Shown: in pieces, positions 35,309-45,759 of the stretch
How positions within the stretch are numbered: position 1 is the stretch's first letter
Layout of the letters: every line of letters starts with the position of its first letter
Assembly (NCBI RefSeq): GCF_004365175.1
Contig: NZ_SOCE01000001.1
Coordinates: 3,975,403-4,039,402 of the forward strand
DNA length: 64,000 bases
From: Kribbella voronezhensis
GTDB taxonomy: Bacteria; Actinomycetota; Actinomycetes; Propionibacteriales; Kribbellaceae
Direction of reading: 5' to 3'
Notes under the pieces: model-generated
The model's database searches: none
Told to the model about the DNA's origin: nothing
The model's input: only the letters and a program-made list of their open reading frames with translations
Translations under genes and position numbers: made by a program

Positions 35309-36133
35309 ATGCGGATCAGGGTGGTGGATGCGTTTACCGATCAGGCGTTCGCGGGCAATCCGGCCGGCGTGTGCCTACTGGCGGCCGGCGACTGGCCGGA
35401 CGAGACCTGGATGCGGGCGGTGACCGCGGAGCTGCGGCATTCCGAGACCGCGTTCGCCCGGCCGTCCGAGCAGCCGGACGTCGACTGGGATCTGCGCTGG
35501 TTCACGCCAGTGGTCGAGGAGAACCTCTGCGGGCATGCGACGCTCGCGACCGTCCACTCGATGGTCGCCGAGGGGCTGGTGGGTGAAGACGGGAAGGTGC
35601 GTTTCAGTAGCCGGAGTGGAGTCCTGATCGCGGAGGTCGGTGCGGACGGCTGGATCACGCTCGACTTCCCGATCGCGGAGCTCACCGAGAGGCCGGCGCC
35701 GGACGGACTGGTCGCGGCGCTGGGCGTAGTACCGGAGGCTGTCTTGGGGACCGGTGGGCTGCGGGATCTGCTCGTGGTGCTGCCGGACGAGCAGACGGTT
35801 CGTGGGTTGGCGCCGGACTTCGACGGGCTCACCGAGCTGACCGAGCGGGAGGACCTGCGCGGCGTCGTACCGACTGCGCCCGCGGCCGACGGAGCGGAGT
35901 ACGACTTCGTCTCGCGGTTCTTCTCGCCGGGGGACGGGCTGCCCGAGGATCCGGTGACCGGGAGCGCGCACACCGCGCTGGCGCCGTACTGGGCGAAGCG
36001 CCTCGGGCGGGACGACCTGGTCGGTTACCAGGCGTCCGCCCGCGGCGGCCTCGTCCGCGCCGTCCCGGCCGGCGACCGCGTCTACCTCACCGGCCGCGTG
36101 GTCACCGTCCTGGACGGCGACCTGCTGGTTTAG
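35309..36133 (+). CDS. PhzF family isomerase/epimerase
   Basis: A 274-residue PhzF-like protein with the two-fold diaminopimelate-epimerase fold. Catalytic Glu46 is in RHSETAF. NPAGVCLL and the late DPVTGSAHTALAPYW motif are conserved. True PhzF isomerises DHHA in phenazine synthesis, but no phenazine genes are present, so another small substrate is likely. The ATG is preceded by only a weak AGGG. It ends 9 bp from the convergent acidic-protein gene. Confidence 0.9.
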   Translation: MRIRVVDAFTDQAFAGNPAGVCLLAAGDWPDETWMRAVTAELRHSETAFARPSEQPDVDWDLRWFTPVVEENLCGHATLATVHSMVAEGLVGEDGKVRFSSRSGVLIAEVGADGWITLDFPIAELTERPAPDGLVAALGVVPEAVLGTGGLRDLLVVLPDEQTVRGLAPDFDGLTELTEREDLRGVVPTAPAADGAEYDFVSRFFSPGDGLPEDPVTGSAHTALAPYWAKRLGRDDLVGYQASARGGLVRAVPAGDRVYLTGRVVTVLDGDLLV

Positions 36134-36142
36134 TGCCCCGCA

Positions 36143-36778
36143 CTAGGCCCAGGTCTCGGCGTGGGTGACCACGCCGTTCGGGGCGCTGATCTCGGTGGCG
36201 ACGTCGTCGGCGTCGGCCTCCAGCGGCTCGAACGGATATTCCGGTACGACGTACGCGCGTGCTCCGGCGACCAGGTCGACCCCGGGGAGCTCGAACCACG
36301 CCTCGCCCATCTCGCGGCTGATCTCGTAGATCGCCTGCTCGGCGGTGTCCACCGGGTCCGGCTCGCCGGAGTGCTCCAGCTCGGCGGGGTGCCGCTCCTG
36401 GGCAGCCCGGCCGGCGTCGAGCAGCGCGTCCAGGTCGACCACCCGCAGGTCGAACCGCGACACCACGCTGATCACGTGGTCCTGCTCCTGCAGCTCCTCT
36501 TCCTCGTCGGCCTCCCCGGTCTCCTCCTCCAGCAGCAGCGGTGCCGTGCCGGTGTACTCGAAGACCGCGTCGTTCCAGCCCTCGACGAGCTCCTCCAGCG
36601 CGACGTTCTGCTCGTACAGCGCGTCCTGCTCGTCCGGACCGCCGTTCATCGCCAGCAGGGCCTGGGTGTGGGCCTGGAGGCGCTCGGCCAGCAACTGGCT
36701 TGCCTCGGCCAGAGCCTTGCGGCCCTCTTCCGAGAAGAACTGGTCCCCGGAGAACTGCGGCTCATCCACTTCAGTCAC
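36143..36778 (-). CDS. Acidic cytoplasmic protein of unknown function
   Basis: A 211-residue, strongly acidic protein (glutamate runs near residue 95) without signal or membrane segments. It is predicted helical at the N-terminus (EGRKALAEASQLLAERLQAH) with mixed strands later. I recognise no family; similar unnamed proteins are common in actinomycetes. It diverges from the kdp operon across 213 bp, but nothing links the two functions. Confidence 0.75.
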   Translation of the reverse strand: MTEVDEPQFSGDQFFSEEGRKALAEASQLLAERLQAHTQALLAMNGGPDEQDALYEQNVALEELVEGWNDAVFEYTGTAPLLLEEETGEADEEEELQEQDHVISVVSRFDLRVVDLDALLDAGRAAQERHPAELEHSGEPDPVDTAEQAIYEISREMGEAWFELPGVDLVAGARAYVVPEYPFEPLEADADDVATEISAPNGVVTHAETWA

Positions 36779-36875
36779 TGCGTCATTCCCTAACTATCCG
36801 AGGGCGTCTCATTGCCAGGCGTAAGTATGCGCAACTCCGGCCGGAGACCGAAGTCGAGTCCACGAACTGTCCGCA

Positions 36876-36913
36876 TGAGAGGACTGTGAGAGCTGCCGCG
36901 GCCGGTGTGAGAG
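36876..36913 (+). promoter_or_regulatory. Phased direct repeats upstream of kdpF
   Basis: TGAGAG starts at 36876, 36887 and 36908. The steps are 11 and 21 bp, one and two helical turns. OmpR-type response regulators such as KdpE bind head-to-tail direct repeats at this phasing. The cluster lies 79-116 bp upstream of kdpF, in activator position. The motif is short, so this is a candidate only. Confidence 0.4.
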
Positions 36914-36991
36914 ACCTGCGAGAAGACGGCTGACCGAGCAATCAGCGGTGTGCAGTGAAGGCATGAGTACTTCTGCCCAGCGGGAAACCCA

Positions 36992-37081
36992 GTGAGCGCC
37001 GAGAACATCGCAGGCCTCGTGGTCGCCACGGCCCTGGTCCTGTACCTGCTTGCCGCCCTGGTCTTTCCCGAGAGGTTCTGA
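36992..37081 (+). CDS. kdpF: KdpF, small subunit of the K+-transporting ATPase
   Basis: A 29-residue single-span hydrophobic peptide ([20 protein letters not shown]..., ending FPERF) directly before kdpA. GTG start at 36992; the stop overlaps the kdpA ATG by one base (TGATG). KdpF stabilises the KdpABC complex. Size, composition and position are diagnostic. Confidence 0.93.
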   Translation: MSAENIAGLVVATALVLYLLAALVFPERF

Positions 37082-38742
37082 TGTCCGACACCGCCGCCGG
37101 CCTGCTCCAGGTCGGCCTCCTGATCGCGCTCCTGGCCGCCGCCTATCGGCCGGTGGGCGGCTATCTGGCCCACGTCTACACCACCGAGAAGGACTCCCGG
37201 ACCGAGCGTGGCATCTACAAGCTGCTCGGTGTCGACGCGAAGGCGGAACAGACCTGGGCCGTCTACGCCCGGTCGGTGATCGCCTTCTCCGTCGTCGGGG
37301 TCGTCTTCCTCTACCTGCTGCAGCGACTGCAAGCACACCTACCGCTGTCCCTGGGGCTGCCGAACGTCGGGTCCGGCCTGGCGTTCAACACTGCCGCTTC
37401 CTTCGTCTCGAACACGAACTGGCAGTCGTACTCACCCGAGGCGACGCTGGGCCACCTGGCCCAGTTCGCCGGTCTCGCGGTGCAGAACTTCCTCTCCGCC
37501 GCCGTCGGCATGGTCGTCGCGGTCGCGGTGATCCGCGGCTTCGCCCGCTCGACAACGGACCGGCTCGGCAACTTCTGGGTCGACCTGGTCCGGACCGTAC
37601 TGCGAATCCTGCTGCCGCTCGCCGTCGTCGGAGGCCTCGCTCTGGTCGCGATGGGTGTCGTCCAGAACTTCTCCGGCGGTCATGAGGTCACCTCGGTGAT
37701 CGGCCAGACCCAGACGATCCCGGGTGGTCCGGTCGCCAGTCAGGAGGTGATCAAAGAACTCGGCACGAACGGCGGCGGCTTCTACAACGCCAACTCGGCG
37801 CACCCCTTCGAGAACCCCAACGGCCTGTCGAACCTCTTCGAGATCTTCCTCCTGCTACTCATCCCAGTAGCCCTGACCCGCACCTTCGCCCTGATGGTCA
37901 ACGACAAGCGGCAGGGCTACGCGATCCTCGGCGTGATGGGCACCTTGTGGGCGGCCTTCACCTTCGCCGCCACCTTCTTCGAAACCCAGGGAGCCGGTAC
38001 TGCGACGCAAGCGGCCGGCGCCGCGATGGAGGGCAAGGAGACCCGGTTCGGTGAGTGGGCCTCGGCCCTCTTCGCCTCCTCGACGACCGGCACGTCGACC
38101 GGCGCGGTGAACTCGGCCCACGACTCGTTCACCCCACTCGGCGGCGGCACTGCTCTGTTCCACATGATGCTCGGTGAAGTCAGCCCCGGCGGAACGGGCA
38201 CGGGCCTGTACGGAATGCTGGTCCTTGCTGTCCTCACGGTGTTCGTGGCCGGCCTGATGGTCGGCCGGACCCCGGAGTACCTGAAGAAGAAGATCACCGT
38301 GCGCGAGATGAAGCTGGTCTCGCTGTACATCCTGGCGACGCCGACCGTCGTACTGGTCGGTGCCTCACTGGCGATGGGACTGGCGAGCGCGCGGGCGTCG
38401 ATCTTCAACACCGGCAGCCCGCACGGGTTCACCGAAGTGCTGTATGCCTTCACGTCGGCCGGGAACAACAACGGCAGTGCGTTCGGTGGCCTCAGCGCGA
38501 ACATCCCCTTCTACAACACGGCTCTCGGGCTCGTGATGCTGATCGGCCGGTTCGTGCCGATCGTCATCGTGCTCGCCTTGGCCGGCTCCTTCGCGCAGCA
38601 GACGCCGGTGCCGGTGACTCAGGGCACGCTGCCCACCCACAAGCCCCTGTTCGTGACGCTGCTGATCGGCGTCGTCCTGATCGTCACCGGGCTCACCTAC
38701 TTCCCAGCACTCACCCTCGGACCCCTCGCGGAGGGACTGTGA
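37081..38742 (+). CDS. kdpA: Potassium-transporting ATPase subunit KdpA
   Basis: A 553-residue polytopic membrane protein with ten or so spans and the four K+-selectivity P-loop regions, including [32 protein letters not shown] and SNTNWQSY. It is the K+-binding channel-like subunit of the high-affinity P-type pump. Its TGA overlaps the kdpB GTG (GTGA). Confidence 0.98.
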   Translation: MSDTAAGLLQVGLLIALLAAAYRPVGGYLAHVYTTEKDSRTERGIYKLLGVDAKAEQTWAVYARSVIAFSVVGVVFLYLLQRLQAHLPLSLGLPNVGSGLAFNTAASFVSNTNWQSYSPEATLGHLAQFAGLAVQNFLSAAVGMVVAVAVIRGFARSTTDRLGNFWVDLVRTVLRILLPLAVVGGLALVAMGVVQNFSGGHEVTSVIGQTQTIPGGPVASQEVIKELGTNGGGFYNANSAHPFENPNGLSNLFEIFLLLLIPVALTRTFALMVNDKRQGYAILGVMGTLWAAFTFAATFFETQGAGTATQAAGAAMEGKETRFGEWASALFASSTTGTSTGAVNSAHDSFTPLGGGTALFHMMLGEVSPGGTGTGLYGMLVLAVLTVFVAGLMVGRTPEYLKKKITVREMKLVSLYILATPTVVLVGASLAMGLASARASIFNTGSPHGFTEVLYAFTSAGNNNGSAFGGLSANIPFYNTALGLVMLIGRFVPIVIVLALAGSFAQQTPVPVTQGTLPTHKPLFVTLLIGVVLIVTGLTYFPALTLGPLAEGL

Positions 38743-40829
38743 CCACCGCCCTGAAGACCCCCGCAACGCCGCCCCTGGCCGAGCAGGTCGCGACCAAGAC
38801 GCTCTCTGGCCTGTTCGACCCGACGATGCTGCTCACCTCGCTGCCGGACGCCCTGCGCAAGCTCGATCCGCGGGTGATGGTGAAGAACCCGGTGATGTTC
38901 GTGGTCGAGGTGGGTGCCGTCGCGTCGACGGTTCTCGCCTTCACCGACTCCAGCGTGTTCGTCTGGTGGATCGTGGTCTGGCTCTGGCTGACCGTCGTCT
39001 TCGCCAATCTGGCCGAGGCCGTCGCCGAAGGGCGCGGCAAGGCTCAGGCGGCGACGCTGCGCCGTGCCAAGACCGAGACAACCGCCCGCAAACTGTCCGC
39101 GGACCGGCTGACCGAGCAGGAGGTGCCGGCCGCGTCGCTCCAGCTGGGCGACCTGGTGGTGGTCGAAGCAGGTCAGATCATCCCCGGCGACGGTGACGTG
39201 GTCGAAGGCGTGGCCAGCGTGGACGAGTCGGCCATCACCGGCGAATCGGCGCCCGTGATCCGCGAGTCCGGCGGCGACCGGAGTGCGGTCACCGGTGGCA
39301 CGAAGGTGCTCTCGGACCGGATCGTCGTCAGGATCACCACCAGGCCGGGCGAGAGCTTCATCGACCGGATGATCGCCCTGGTCGAAGGGGCCTCCCGGCA
39401 GAAGACGCCGAACGAGATCGCCTTGAACATCCTGTTGGCGAGCCTGACCATCGTGTTCCTGATCGCGACGGCGACGCTGCCGACCTTCGCGGCCTACGCT
39501 CACACCGACCTGAGCCTCGTCATCCTGGTGGCCCTGCTGGTCTGCCTGATCCCGACCACCATCGGGGCCTTGCTGTCGGCCATCGGGATCGCCGGGATGG
39601 ATCGGCTGGTCCAGCGCAACGTGCTGGCGATGTCCGGACGCGCGGTCGAGGCCGCCGGTGACGTGAACACCCTGCTGCTCGACAAGACCGGGACGATCAC
39701 GCTGGGGAACCGGCAGGCCGCCGAGTTCATCCCGCTGGCCGGAATCACCGAGACCGAACTGGCCGACGCTGCACAGTTGTCCAGCCTGGCCGACGAAACG
39801 CCGGAGGGCCGCTCGATCGTGGTCCTGGCGAAGACGGGGTACGGGCTGCGGGCGCGGCACACCGGTGAGTTGCCGCAGGCAACGTTTGTCGAGTTCACGG
39901 CGCAGACCCGGATGAGTGGGGTGGACCTGGACGGCCGGCAGATCCGCAAGGGTGCGGCCGGCGCGATCGCTTCCTGGATCGACGACCAGGGCGGCGCTGT
40001 CGTGTCCGAGCTCGGGGAGATCGTCGACGGCATCTCGGCCTCCGGCGGTACCCCGCTGGTGGTTGCCATCAGCAAGGAAAGCGTGGCCCGACCGCTCGGC
40101 GTGATCCATCTCAAGGACGTCGTCAAGGAAGGCATGCGGGAGCGGTTCGACCAGCTGCGGGCGATGGGCATCCGGACCGTGATGATCACCGGTGACAACC
40201 AGTTGACCGCCAAGGCGATCGCCGAGGAGGCCGGGGTCGACGACTTCCTGGCGGAGGCGACGCCCGAGGACAAGCTGGCGCTGATCAAGCAGGAGCAGGA
40301 AGGCGGCCGACTGGTCGCGATGACGGGAGACGGGACCAACGACGCTCCCGCGCTCGCGCAGGCCGATGTCGGGGTGGCGATGAACAGCGGTACGTCGGCC
40401 GCCAAGGAAGCCGGCAACATGGTCGATCTGGACTCCAATCCGACCAAGCTGATCGAGATCGTCGAGATCGGCAAGCAGTTGCTGATCACCCGGGGCGCGC
40501 TCACGACCTTCTCGATCGCCAACGACGTCGCCAAGTACTTCGCGATCCTGCCCGCGCTGTTCGCGGCGGCGTACCCGGGGCTGGACGAACTGAACATCAT
40601 GCAACTGCACTCGCCGGAGTCGGCGATCGTGTCGGCCATCGTGTTCAACGCGCTGGTCATCGTGGCGCTCGTGCCGCTGGCGCTGCGAGGCGTGCAGTAC
40701 AAGCCGTCCTCGGCGTCCGCGATGCTGCGCCGCAACCTGCTGATCTACGGCGTCGGCGGCCTGATCACCCCGTTCATCGGCATCAAACTCCTCGATCTGG
40801 TGATCTCGCTGATCCCGGGTATCCGCTGA
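38739..40829 (+). CDS. kdpB: Potassium-transporting ATPase ATP-binding subunit KdpB
   Basis: A 696-residue P-type ATPase. The TGES loop (167-170), phosphorylated Asp315 in DKTGT, a KGAAGAI nucleotide site and the hinge [20 protein letters not shown] are all intact. It drives K+ import through KdpA. GTG start with 4-bp overlap to kdpA; 27 bp to kdpC. Confidence 0.98.
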   Translation: MTTALKTPATPPLAEQVATKTLSGLFDPTMLLTSLPDALRKLDPRVMVKNPVMFVVEVGAVASTVLAFTDSSVFVWWIVVWLWLTVVFANLAEAVAEGRGKAQAATLRRAKTETTARKLSADRLTEQEVPAASLQLGDLVVVEAGQIIPGDGDVVEGVASVDESAITGESAPVIRESGGDRSAVTGGTKVLSDRIVVRITTRPGESFIDRMIALVEGASRQKTPNEIALNILLASLTIVFLIATATLPTFAAYAHTDLSLVILVALLVCLIPTTIGALLSAIGIAGMDRLVQRNVLAMSGRAVEAAGDVNTLLLDKTGTITLGNRQAAEFIPLAGITETELADAAQLSSLADETPEGRSIVVLAKTGYGLRARHTGELPQATFVEFTAQTRMSGVDLDGRQIRKGAAGAIASWIDDQGGAVVSELGEIVDGISASGGTPLVVAISKESVARPLGVIHLKDVVKEGMRERFDQLRAMGIRTVMITGDNQLTAKAIAEEAGVDDFLAEATPEDKLALIKQEQEGGRLVAMTGDGTNDAPALAQADVGVAMNSGTSAAKEAGNMVDLDSNPTKLIEIVEIGKQLLITRGALTTFSIANDVAKYFAILPALFAAAYPGLDELNIMQLHSPESAIVSAIVFNALVIVALVPLALRGVQYKPSSASAMLRRNLLIYGVGGLITPFIGIKLLDLVISLIPGIR

Positions 40830-40856
40830 CTGTGCCGAGCTGAAAGGGCAACAGAC

Positions 40857-41504
40857 ATGACAAGCAGACTCCCCGCGACGATGCGGCAGATCGGGGTGGC
40901 GACCCGGGCGCTGATCGTGTTCACGATCGGCCTGGGGGTGATCTACCCGCTGGCGATGACAGGAGTGGCGCAGGTGCTGTTCCACGGCAACGCCAACGGC
41001 TCGGTGATCCAGGTGAACGGCAAGGATGTGGCCTCCGACCTGATCGGCCAGGCGTACACCGAGCAGGCGACCAAGGACGGCAAGCCCGAGGTCGATGCCG
41101 ACGGCAAGCCGGTGATGGTTGCCGACCCGCTGTGGTTCCAGACCCGGCCCTCCGCGGTGGACTACGACGCGATGGGCAGCGGCGCCTCGCAGTACGGGCC
41201 CAACAATGACGAACTGCTCGCCGCGATCCAGCAGCGCCGGAAGGCTGTGGCCGACCTGGAAGGGGTCGATCCGGCCCAGGTGCCGCCGGATGCGCTCACC
41301 GCCAGCGGCAGCGGGCTCGACCCGCAGATCAGCCCCGCGTACGCCGCGTTGCAGATCAACCGGGTTGCGAGGGAGCGCGGACTCGGCGTCGCCGAGGTGC
41401 GACAGTTGGTGAAGGAGAACACGTCGGGGCGCACCTTGGGCTTCCTCGGGGAACCTACGGTCAACGTGGTCACGTTGAACGCCGACCTTGCCGCACTGAG
41501 CTGA
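40857..41504 (+). CDS. kdpC: Potassium-transporting ATPase subunit KdpC
   Basis: A 215-residue protein with one N-terminal membrane span (about 14-38). It has the KdpC hallmarks LIGQAYT, LWFQTRPSA.DY and SGSGLDPQISPAYA.LQ.NRVA. It stabilises the pump and assists ATP binding. The ribosome site GAAAGGG lies before ATG. It sits 12 bp upstream of kdpD. Confidence 0.97.
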   Translation: MTSRLPATMRQIGVATRALIVFTIGLGVIYPLAMTGVAQVLFHGNANGSVIQVNGKDVASDLIGQAYTEQATKDGKPEVDADGKPVMVADPLWFQTRPSAVDYDAMGSGASQYGPNNDELLAAIQQRRKAVADLEGVDPAQVPPDALTASGSGLDPQISPAYAALQINRVARERGLGVAEVRQLVKENTSGRTLGFLGEPTVNVVTLNADLAALS

Positions 41505-41516
41505 GACGATGGGGAC

Positions 41517-44102
41517 ATGAGTAGCAGCGGCCGTGGGCACCTGAGGGTCTACCTCGGTGCCGCGCCCGGCGTCGGCAAGACCTACAAGATGCTGGGCGAG
41601 GCGCAGCGCCGGCGGGAACGCGGGACGGACATCGTGGTCGGCCTGGTCGAGACGCACGGCCGCGAACAGACCGCCGCGATGCTCGATGGTCTCGAAGTGG
41701 TGCCGCGCAAGATCCTGGACTACCGCGGCGCGAGCTTCACCGAGCTGGACCTGGACGCCGTCCTGGCCCGCCGGCCCGAGGTCGTGCTGGTCGACGAGCT
41801 TGCCCACAGCAACGTTCCGGGCAGCCGGAACGCGAAGCGCTGGCAGGACATCGACGAGTTGCTGATCGCCGGGATCGACGTGATCTCGGCGGTGAACATC
41901 CAGCATCTGGAGTCGATCAACGACGTGGTCGAGAAGATCACCGGCGTACCGCAGCAGGAGACCGTGCCCGACCGGGTGGTCCGGGCCGCGGACCAGATCG
42001 AATTGGTCGACATGACGCCCGAGGCGTTGCGCCGCCGGATGGCGCACGGCAACGTCTACGCGGCGGACAAGATCGACGCTGCCCTGGGCAACTATTTCCG
42101 GGTCGGCAACCTGTCCGCGTTGCGCGAGCTGGCGCTGCTGTGGCTGGCGGATCGCGTCGACGCCGGCCTGCAGCAGTACCGCGCCCAGCACGACATCGAC
42201 TCCACCTGGGAAGCGCGCGAGCGCGTCGTGGTCGCGCTCACCGGCGGGCCCGAGGGCGAGACCTTGATCCGGCGTGCCGCCCGCATCGCCGCCCGCTCGT
42301 CCGGCGGCGACCTGCTCGCCGTCCACATCGCCCGCTCCGACGGGCTGACCGGCGCCAACCCGGCCAAGCTGGCCCAGCAACGTCAGCTCGTCGAGAGCCT
42401 GGGCGGCACCTATCACCAGGTCGTCGGCGAGAACGTCCCGGAAGCGCTGCTGTCCTTCGCGCGAGCCGAGAACGCCACCCAACTGGTGCTCGGCGGCAGT
42501 CGCCGCTCGCGCTTGGCCGCGCTGTTCACCGGTCCCGGCATCGGCGCCAGTTCGCTTCGGGACGCGGGAGACATCGACGTCCACATCGTCACCCACTCGG
42601 AGATGGGCCGTGGCAGGCTGCCGCGGGCGCAGGGCAGCCTTTCCAAGCGCCGCCTGATCTACGGGTTCGTGCTGGCGGTGCTGCTGCCACCACTGCTGGC
42701 CGTGCTGCTGGGTATCGGTGGCGATGCGCTCAATCTGACCAGCAACGCGCTCGCCTTCCTGTTCGCGGTCGTTGTCGTCGCTCTGGTCGGCGGACTTTGG
42801 CCGGCGATCCTGACGGCAGTCGCGGGCACGTTCGTACTGAACTGGTTCTTCACACCGCCCGCGCACTCCTTGACGATCACCGAGCCGAACAACGTGCTCG
42901 CGCTCAGCATCTTCGTGCTGATCGCCGGCCTGGTCTCGTCGGTGGTCGACCGCGCGGCGCGCCGGACCCGCCAGGCGGCCAGATCAGCAGCCGAGTCCGA
43001 GACACTCGCGACCCTGGCCGGCTCCGTACTCCGCGGCGAAACCGCCTTGCCCGCCTTGCTCGAACGGGTCCGGGAGGCGTTCGGGATGACCGGTGCCTGC
43101 CTGATGGAACGACTCGAGACCGACGAGCTGACCGAGACCTGGCGACCCATCGCCTCAGCCGGTACGCCGACCTGCCGGCGCCCGGAGGACGGCGATGCCG
43201 AGATCCCGGGCCGGGACGACCTCGTCCTGGTCCTGCAAGGCCGGTCGCTGGCCGCCGACGAGCGCCGCCTGGTCGGTGCCTTCGCGGCCCACGCAGCAGC
43301 GTTGGTGGACAAGGCCCGGCTCAGCGAGGCCGCTGCCGAGGCGAAGCCGTTGGCCGAAGCAGACAAACTCCGTACTGCGCTGCTTCGTGCGGTGGGCCAC
43401 GATCTTCGGTCCCCGCTGGCCTCCGCCAAGGCCTCGGTGACCAGCCTTCGCAGTTCCGACGTGGACTGGACTCCTGCGGAGCGGGAGGAGTTGCTCGAAA
43501 CAGCAGACGAATCACTGGACCGGCTCACCCGGCTGGTGGACAACCTGCTCGACCTCAGCCGCCTGCAGGCCGGCGTACTGCCGGTGTTCACCCGGCCGAT
43601 GGCGCTGGACGAGATCATGCCCGGCGTACTGGCCGAGGTGGGTGCTGTCGCCGCTGCGGTCAGCGTCGATCTGCCGCACACGCTGCCGTTGGTCGACGCG
43701 GACGCGGCTCTGCTCGAGCGGGTGATCGCGAATCTGCTGGCCAACGCGGTCCGGCACTCGCCGCAGGGACGGCCGCCGCTGGTCACCGGGAGTTCGCTGG
43801 GTGACCAGGTCGAGGTCCGGGTGGTGGATCGCGGGCCGGGGATCCCGCGGGTCGACCGCGACCGGGTGTTCGCGCCGTTCCAGCGGCTCGGGGACACCGA
43901 CAACGCCACCGGGGTCGGTCTCGGCCTCGCGCTCGCGCGTGGGCTGACCGAGGCGATGAACGGCTCGCTGCAGCCGGAGGACACACCGGGCGGTGGGCTG
44001 ACCATGGTCGTATCGTTGCCGGTGGCAACTGTGCGGCCCGGGGACGCGCCGGTCCCCGGCCGTCGTGAGCGGTCCGCGTCCGGTCCGGAGGTGCAGGGAT
44101 GA
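41517..44102 (+). CDS. kdpD: Sensor histidine kinase KdpD
   Basis: An 861-residue sensor kinase. The N-terminal KdpD domain has Walker A GAAPGVGKT (14-22) and VDELAHSNVPGS. A universal-stress-like domain follows (about 240-370), then four transmembrane helices (about 380-480), a GAF-like region and a kinase core with the phospho-acceptor histidine at 628 (AVGHDLRSPLAS). ATP-binding motifs N and G (LLANAVRHS, VDRGPGIP) complete it. It senses low K+/ionic stress and phosphorylates KdpE. The stop overlaps the kdpE start (ATGA). Confidence 0.97.
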   Translation: MSSSGRGHLRVYLGAAPGVGKTYKMLGEAQRRRERGTDIVVGLVETHGREQTAAMLDGLEVVPRKILDYRGASFTELDLDAVLARRPEVVLVDELAHSNVPGSRNAKRWQDIDELLIAGIDVISAVNIQHLESINDVVEKITGVPQQETVPDRVVRAADQIELVDMTPEALRRRMAHGNVYAADKIDAALGNYFRVGNLSALRELALLWLADRVDAGLQQYRAQHDIDSTWEARERVVVALTGGPEGETLIRRAARIAARSSGGDLLAVHIARSDGLTGANPAKLAQQRQLVESLGGTYHQVVGENVPEALLSFARAENATQLVLGGSRRSRLAALFTGPGIGASSLRDAGDIDVHIVTHSEMGRGRLPRAQGSLSKRRLIYGFVLAVLLPPLLAVLLGIGGDALNLTSNALAFLFAVVVVALVGGLWPAILTAVAGTFVLNWFFTPPAHSLTITEPNNVLALSIFVLIAGLVSSVVDRAARRTRQAARSAAESETLATLAGSVLRGETALPALLERVREAFGMTGACLMERLETDELTETWRPIASAGTPTCRRPEDGDAEIPGRDDLVLVLQGRSLAADERRLVGAFAAHAAALVDKARLSEAAAEAKPLAEADKLRTALLRAVGHDLRSPLASAKASVTSLRSSDVDWTPAEREELLETADESLDRLTRLVDNLLDLSRLQAGVLPVFTRPMALDEIMPGVLAEVGAVAAAVSVDLPHTLPLVDADAALLERVIANLLANAVRHSPQGRPPLVTGSSLGDQVEVRVVDRGPGIPRVDRDRVFAPFQRLGDTDNATGVGLGLALARGLTEAMNGSLQPEDTPGGGLTMVVSLPVATVRPGDAPVPGRRERSASGPEVQG

Positions 44103-44776
44103 CCAGGATCCTGGTGGTCGACGACGAACCACAGATCGTCCGCGCGCTGCAGATCAACCTGAAGGCCAGACGGTACGAGGTGCACGTCGCCGGCAGCGGG
44201 ACGGCCGCGCTCAAGGTCGCCGGGCAGTACCCGCCCGACCTGGTGATTCTCGACCTCGGGTTGCCGGACCTCGACGGCGTCGATGTGATTCGCGGGCTCC
44301 GTGGCTGGACCGAGGCGCCGATCCTGGTGCTGTCCGGCCGGACCGACAGCACCGACAAGGTCGAGGCGCTCGACGCGGGCGCGGACGACTACGTGACCAA
44401 GCCGTTCGGCATCGACGAGTTGCTGGCCCGGATGCGTGCGGTACTGCGCCGGAGCAACCTGGCCCAGGACCAGCCGGTGGTCGTCGTCGGCGGTGCCCGC
44501 GTCGACCTGTCGGCGAAGCGGGTGACGCTGGACGGCGGCGAGGACATCCGGCTGACCCCGACCGAATGGCACCTGCTGGAGGTACTGGTCCGGCATCCCG
44601 GCAAGCTCCTGTCGCAGCGGCAACTGCTGACCGAGGTGTGGGGGCCGGGGTACGAGTCGGCCGGCGGCAATCTACGCTTCTACATGGGCCAGCTCCGCCG
44701 CAAACTCGAAGCCGACCCGGCCCGTCCGGCCCATCTGCTGACCGAACCCGGGATGGGCTACCGCTTCGAGCCGTGA
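44099..44776 (+). CDS. kdpE: Response regulator KdpE
   Basis: A 225-residue OmpR/PhoB-type regulator. The receiver has acidic pocket VVDDE, phospho-acceptor Asp52 (ILDLGLPDLDG) and conserved Lys in VTKPFG. The C-terminal winged helix (about 130-225) includes LTPTEWHLLEVLVRHPGKLLS. It activates kdpFABC under K+ limitation, probably through the direct repeats upstream of kdpF. Confidence 0.97.
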   Translation: MTRILVVDDEPQIVRALQINLKARRYEVHVAGSGTAALKVAGQYPPDLVILDLGLPDLDGVDVIRGLRGWTEAPILVLSGRTDSTDKVEALDAGADDYVTKPFGIDELLARMRAVLRRSNLAQDQPVVVVGGARVDLSAKRVTLDGGEDIRLTPTEWHLLEVLVRHPGKLLSQRQLLTEVWGPGYESAGGNLRFYMGQLRRKLEADPARPAHLLTEPGMGYRFEP

Positions 44777-44783
44777 GAATCCG

Positions 44784-45674
44784 CTAGGCGCCGCGGCTGA
44801 GGAGTTCGTCGAGGATTTCGGGTTCGCGGCGGTAGGGCTCGAAGTGGCCGAGATCGCCGAGTTCGCGCAAAGTTGCTGTGGGCAACTTGTCGACCAGGCG
44901 CCGGGCGGCCGGGAACGGGCAGTTGCGATCGGCGACGCCGTGCCACCAGGTCAGACTGGTCTTGATCGCGGTCAGATCGATGTCGGCCCAGTCGCCGCCC
45001 ATCGCAAGGGTCTCGTCCACCCAGCCGTCCATGCCGTGGGCGAAGGCCGCCTCGATCGCCTTGGTCTGCGCGAGCCGCCAGCGCGGGTCGCTCATCACCT
45101 CCAGGTCGGACGCCGGCGCGGTCTTCATCGCCGCCTCCAGCCCGGCCAGCGGTCCTGCCTGCATGGCCTCGTACGACGGAGTGAGTACCTCGCGTACCCC
45201 GGCCTCGTCGCCGGCCCGGGCGGCCCGGAAGGCGGCCGCGTTGAGCGGGATCATCGCGTCGTACTCGTGGTCCTCCAGTGGCGGCAGCCCGACCGTGATC
45301 GTGGCTGCGACGACCCGATCGGGGTGGTGCGCGGCGAACGCGAGCACGTGCGGACCGCCGCCGCTGCCACCGGTCAGGTAGACCCGGTCCAGCCCGAGGT
45401 GGTCGAGAATCGCGGCCAGGTCGTCGGAGTGCTCGCGAAACCGCCGCCCGGGAAGCCTGCTGGAGCGCCCGTAGCCGGGCCGCTCGGTGGTGATGACCTG
45501 CAAGCCACGGTCGGTCCAGGCCGACCGATCCGCCCGGATGCTCCAGCGCGACCCCGGCGTACCGGGCAGCCGCAGCAACGGCGTACCGGAGCCGGTTCGG
45601 GTCCAGGCGACGGGCCGGCCGTCCGGGCGAATCAGGTCCTCGTCGAGCACATCGGCGTACAGGTCGTCGGTCAT
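44784..45674 (-). CDS. Alpha/beta hydrolase
   Basis: A 296-residue alpha/beta-hydrolase. Oxyanion region RLPGTPGSRW, nucleophile elbow GGSGGGPH (Ser104), an acid residue before a lid, and terminal His in LGDLGHFEPY. It likely hydrolyses an ester or amide; the substrate is unknown. An upstream in-frame ATG at 45686 is possible; neither has a strong ribosome site. It converges on kdpE with 7 bp between the stops. Confidence 0.87.
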   Translation of the reverse strand: MTDDLYADVLDEDLIRPDGRPVAWTRTGSGTPLLRLPGTPGSRWSIRADRSAWTDRGLQVITTERPGYGRSSRLPGRRFREHSDDLAAILDHLGLDRVYLTGGSGGGPHVLAFAAHHPDRVVAATITVGLPPLEDHEYDAMIPLNAAAFRAARAGDEAGVREVLTPSYEAMQAGPLAGLEAAMKTAPASDLEVMSDPRWRLAQTKAIEAAFAHGMDGWVDETLAMGGDWADIDLTAIKTSLTWWHGVADRNCPFPAARRLVDKLPTATLRELGDLGHFEPYRREPEILDELLSRGA

Positions 45675-45759
45675 GGGCGCGATCATGCCAACTCGTCGGG
45701 GTCGTGACGTGTCCGATTCGTTCAAGACTGAGCGCCGCGGGTGCGGGAAGGTGGGGGGC

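Noticed and set aside
35309-36133. Phenazine biosynthesis
   Set aside because: PhzF-like proteins are widespread; none of the other phz genes are present.
36779-36991. A c-di-AMP riboswitch before kdp
   Set aside because: The 213-bp region shows direct repeats but not the conserved ydaO-type core, and no terminator hairpin before kdpF.
38697-42866. A 1389-codon open frame antisense to kdpB, kdpC and kdpD
   Set aside because: Its product is low-complexity Arg/Gln/Asp-rich and mirrors the GC codon bias of the intact kdp genes on the other strand. No family is recognisable.
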